DNA of 64,000 bases from positions 20,258,266 through 20,322,265 of the forward strand of contig OX387197.1 of the NCBI GenBank assembly GCA_947561715.1, given 5' to 3'. This DNA comes from Ascidia mentula. Taxonomy: Eukaryota > Chordata > Ascidiacea > Phlebobranchia > Ascidiidae. How positions within the stretch are numbered: position 1 is the stretch's first letter; each line of letters opens with the position of its first letter. This document shows, one piece after another, positions 62,501 through 64,000 of this stretch. The position numbers and the translations under genes are program-made. A model generated the notes under the pieces. The model was not told where the DNA came from and did no database searches. It worked only from the letters and a program-made list of their open reading frames with translations.

Positions 62501-64000
62501 TTGGAGTCGACCAGTAACATTTTAAATTTTTACACAAATATTTCATATGAATTTTCCATTTTATCTCAAAAATACCATGAAAATATACAAGTTACATATG
62601 AAGCAAATACAAATTCTGCCCATTGTTCCTTTGTGATACTATAACAATTTTTAGCCTTTACCTTGTATTGGGGACCACACACACAGTTTATTACTACTGC
62701 CAATGCAGATTTTTGTGCTTCTGCCTCTGCCCCTAAGTAACCTTCTCCTTCAGCAACACCAAGGATGATACTTTAGAATAAGAATAAAAGACTTTTATTA
62801 ATGATTAATGTTTACAAACAGAAGGGAGAAAAGGATTTTTTGTGACGACAAAAAGTATTTTTGTGAACAATTCGTCGTATGAATACACATTGAAGAGTTT
62901 GTCAACACACCTGATACCACTTTCCTCATTGTTGGGTAGATTAACTTTCTCACATAACTGAGATTGCACTTTGGGTGAAATTGAAACGACTGCAAGGCAG
63001 TCAAGAGCCGTCCTTACAATGTCAGCTCTTCCATTATAACCAGACCAGTCACATGCAAGTGCAATAACCTGAAAACGGTGAATATTTATCTGTAACTATA
63101 CTAAATTAGTTTGGTGCTTTTAAACACTGAAAAAAGGGTTGTAAGTTATATTAGCTGTTGGTGGCAAGATTTGGTGCAACTTAAGTAACCTTACACAGGT
63201 TTATCGCATTACCTTAAGCAGTAATCTGACTCCATCAAGTTTCACGAAGTTATGAATTACTGGCCAGTTGCTGAGGCACGAAGTGTTTTGGTCTTCCAAA
63301 TCTAACAGAAAATTCAAACTTTCCAGCACTGCTTCATGATCAAAATCACGAAACTACAAACATAAGTTTTGTTGAAAACAAACAAAAGTTTTCTGATTAT
63401 TTACAAAGACCTTTTTTGCTGTGCGATCTGAAATGACTTGAAACATATTTGATGCTTTAGGCTGAACTGCCAACTTGACAGTAGCAACTTGACTCATTAA
63501 ATGTGTTTCTAGATATCTGAAGAAAAATAAATGTTGTTGATGTAGTCAAAGGTGATATACCCAAAATTGGTATACTTTTTGATAGTGGTGCAGGTAGTTC
63601 GAGCAGTTTGTCTACATGTGAACATGTCTTCCTCATCCACATCTTCCTGACCCTCTTCAGGAGAAATTATTTGCAAAGTGCTGATCATGTTCAAGAGGTA
63701 TCGAAGTCCATTCTGTAACATAATTATTTCTCAATTGGTTCTTTTCTACAGGCTCAGAAAATAAATACACGACATAATTTTCGATGCAGCCAGGCAGACA
63801 ATATAAATGTTTTCCTTACATGCTGATCAAAGAGTTTCAAAATCATACGAAACTGGAAAGAAATAGAGAAGAACATGGCGGCATGACACCTTCCTGACTC
63901 ATGAGAGCACTCGAGTAACCATGTAGCGTACTTCACCAGACTATGCAAGATCTGAGTTCAAAATATTAATTCACTTACTACAAAAAATACTATTTAGTGC
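56562..64000 (-). CDS. DCAF1: DCAF1 (VprBP), substrate receptor of CUL4-DDB1 ubiquitin ligase; 5' end outside window
   Basis: DCAF1 presents substrates to the CUL4-DDB1 and EDVP ubiquitin ligases, mainly in the nucleus. From the right edge, minus-strand exons encode the helical-repeat region: [19 protein letters not shown] (63838-63950), [19 protein letters not shown] (about 63600-63715), VHIAL-type repeats to 62170, then [14 protein letters not shown] (about 62100). The LisH-like segment is [19 protein letters not shown] (61600-61700). [15 protein letters not shown] is at about 61200 and [20 protein letters not shown] at about 59960. The WD40 region contains [20 protein letters not shown] (about 59640), [18 protein letters not shown] and [18 protein letters not shown] (58440-58550), and [10 protein letters not shown] (about 57130). 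The last exon (56562-56861) is an acidic tail with a poly-Asp run, ending [13 protein letters not shown]. These segments align closely with human DCAF1. The N-terminal part lies beyond the window. One intron hosts a Penelope-like element. Confidence 0.95.
56746..56860. repeat. GAT/GAC trinucleotide run coding for poly-Asp in the DCAF1 tail
   Basis: On the plus strand this reads as repeated GTC and ATC triplets (densest at 56758-56797). On the coding strand it is GAY codons giving about eleven consecutive Asp flanked by further Asp/Glu. Mixed GAT and GAC use suggests selection on the acidic protein tract rather than a pure microsatellite. Human DCAF1 has a comparable acidic C-terminal region. 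Confidence 0.8.
60235..60925 (+). mobile_element. Penelope-like retroelement fragment in a DCAF1 intron
   Basis: The plus-strand frame 60443-60625 reads [20 protein letters not shown] then [20 protein letters not shown] then a short tail and stop. This resembles the region following the GIY-YIG endonuclease at the end of Penelope-like element proteins. It is flanked by 62-bp inverted arms at 60374-60435 and 60856-60917 with one mismatch, both carrying CGAAACGT followed by a conserved block ending TTCATATTAAA. Beyond the left arm lies a hammerhead-like core (separate entry). Only the tail of the protein is present and no reverse transcriptase remains, so the copy is heavily 5'-truncated. It lies antisense to DCAF1 within an intron of roughly 1 kb. 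Such elements are capsid-less retroelements with terminal pseudo-repeats. Confidence 0.72.
60245..60285 (-). ncRNA. Hammerhead-ribozyme-like core next to the Penelope-like fragment
   Basis: On the minus strand CTGATGA (60271-60277) is followed by A, a 5-bp stem GCGAG/CTCGC with a GGGAA loop, then GAAA (60251-60254). These are the invariant core elements of hammerhead ribozymes in the right order and spacing. TACAC before and GTGTA after could pair. I could not identify a convincing cleavage site and third stem, so activity is uncertain. Hammerheads are known in terminal pseudo-repeats of Penelope-like elements, which fits the position. Confidence 0.5.

Noticed and set aside
1-64000. CRISPR arrays, bacterial operons, rRNA and tRNA genes
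   Set aside because: None seen; the window is intron-rich animal DNA.

Overview
The window looks like animal nuclear DNA from a compact, AT-rich genome, most likely an ascidian tunicate. Every gene uses GT-AG introns, most only about 60-500 bp long. All products have metazoan counterparts (ABCA transporter, DED caspase, augmin HAUS3, a Mox-like homeodomain, DCAF1), and genes lie a few hundred bases apart. The ascidian assignment is inference from compactness and gene content. Translations quoted here were spliced by eye from the sequence.

Layout. 1-34.0 kb: two tandem minus-strand full-length ABCA (ABCA1/4/7-type) transporter genes. Copy A (<1-13908) runs off the left edge before its C-terminus; copy B (16672-34049) is complete. 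They are clearly paralogous throughout, but several short blocks are 98-99 percent identical, including introns, which points to recent gene conversion. Copy B also carries a tandem duplicated 192-bp exon that copy A lacks. 34.7-36.7 kb: an intronless DED-caspase. 37.4-38.6 kb: an unrecognised minus-strand gene of at least four exons. 40.1-43.5 kb: AP-1 mu. 43.8-44.7 kb: an unrecognised two-exon gene. 45.4-49.0 kb: HAUS3. 50.2 kb: a small plus-strand gene. 51.7-53.7 kb: ALG10. 54.6-56.0 kb: a Mox-like homeobox gene. 56.6 kb to the right edge: DCAF1, minus strand, with its 5' end outside the window.

The genes are functionally unrelated: lipid export, apoptosis signalling, clathrin sorting, spindle microtubule nucleation, N-glycan precursor synthesis, transcription and ubiquitin ligation. 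HAUS3, the unknown 43.8-kb gene and AP-1 mu follow head-to-tail on the minus strand.

Mobile and repeat content is light. There is a Penelope-like retroelement tail with a hammerhead-like core inside a DCAF1 intron, a near-perfect foldback upstream of the caspase, a small inverted-repeat element in an ABCA-A intron and a 32-bp minisatellite in ABCA-B. The strongest candidates for something new are the duplicated ABCA-B exon, the patchwork gene conversion, and the caspase that joins initiator-type DEDs to an executioner-like small subunit.
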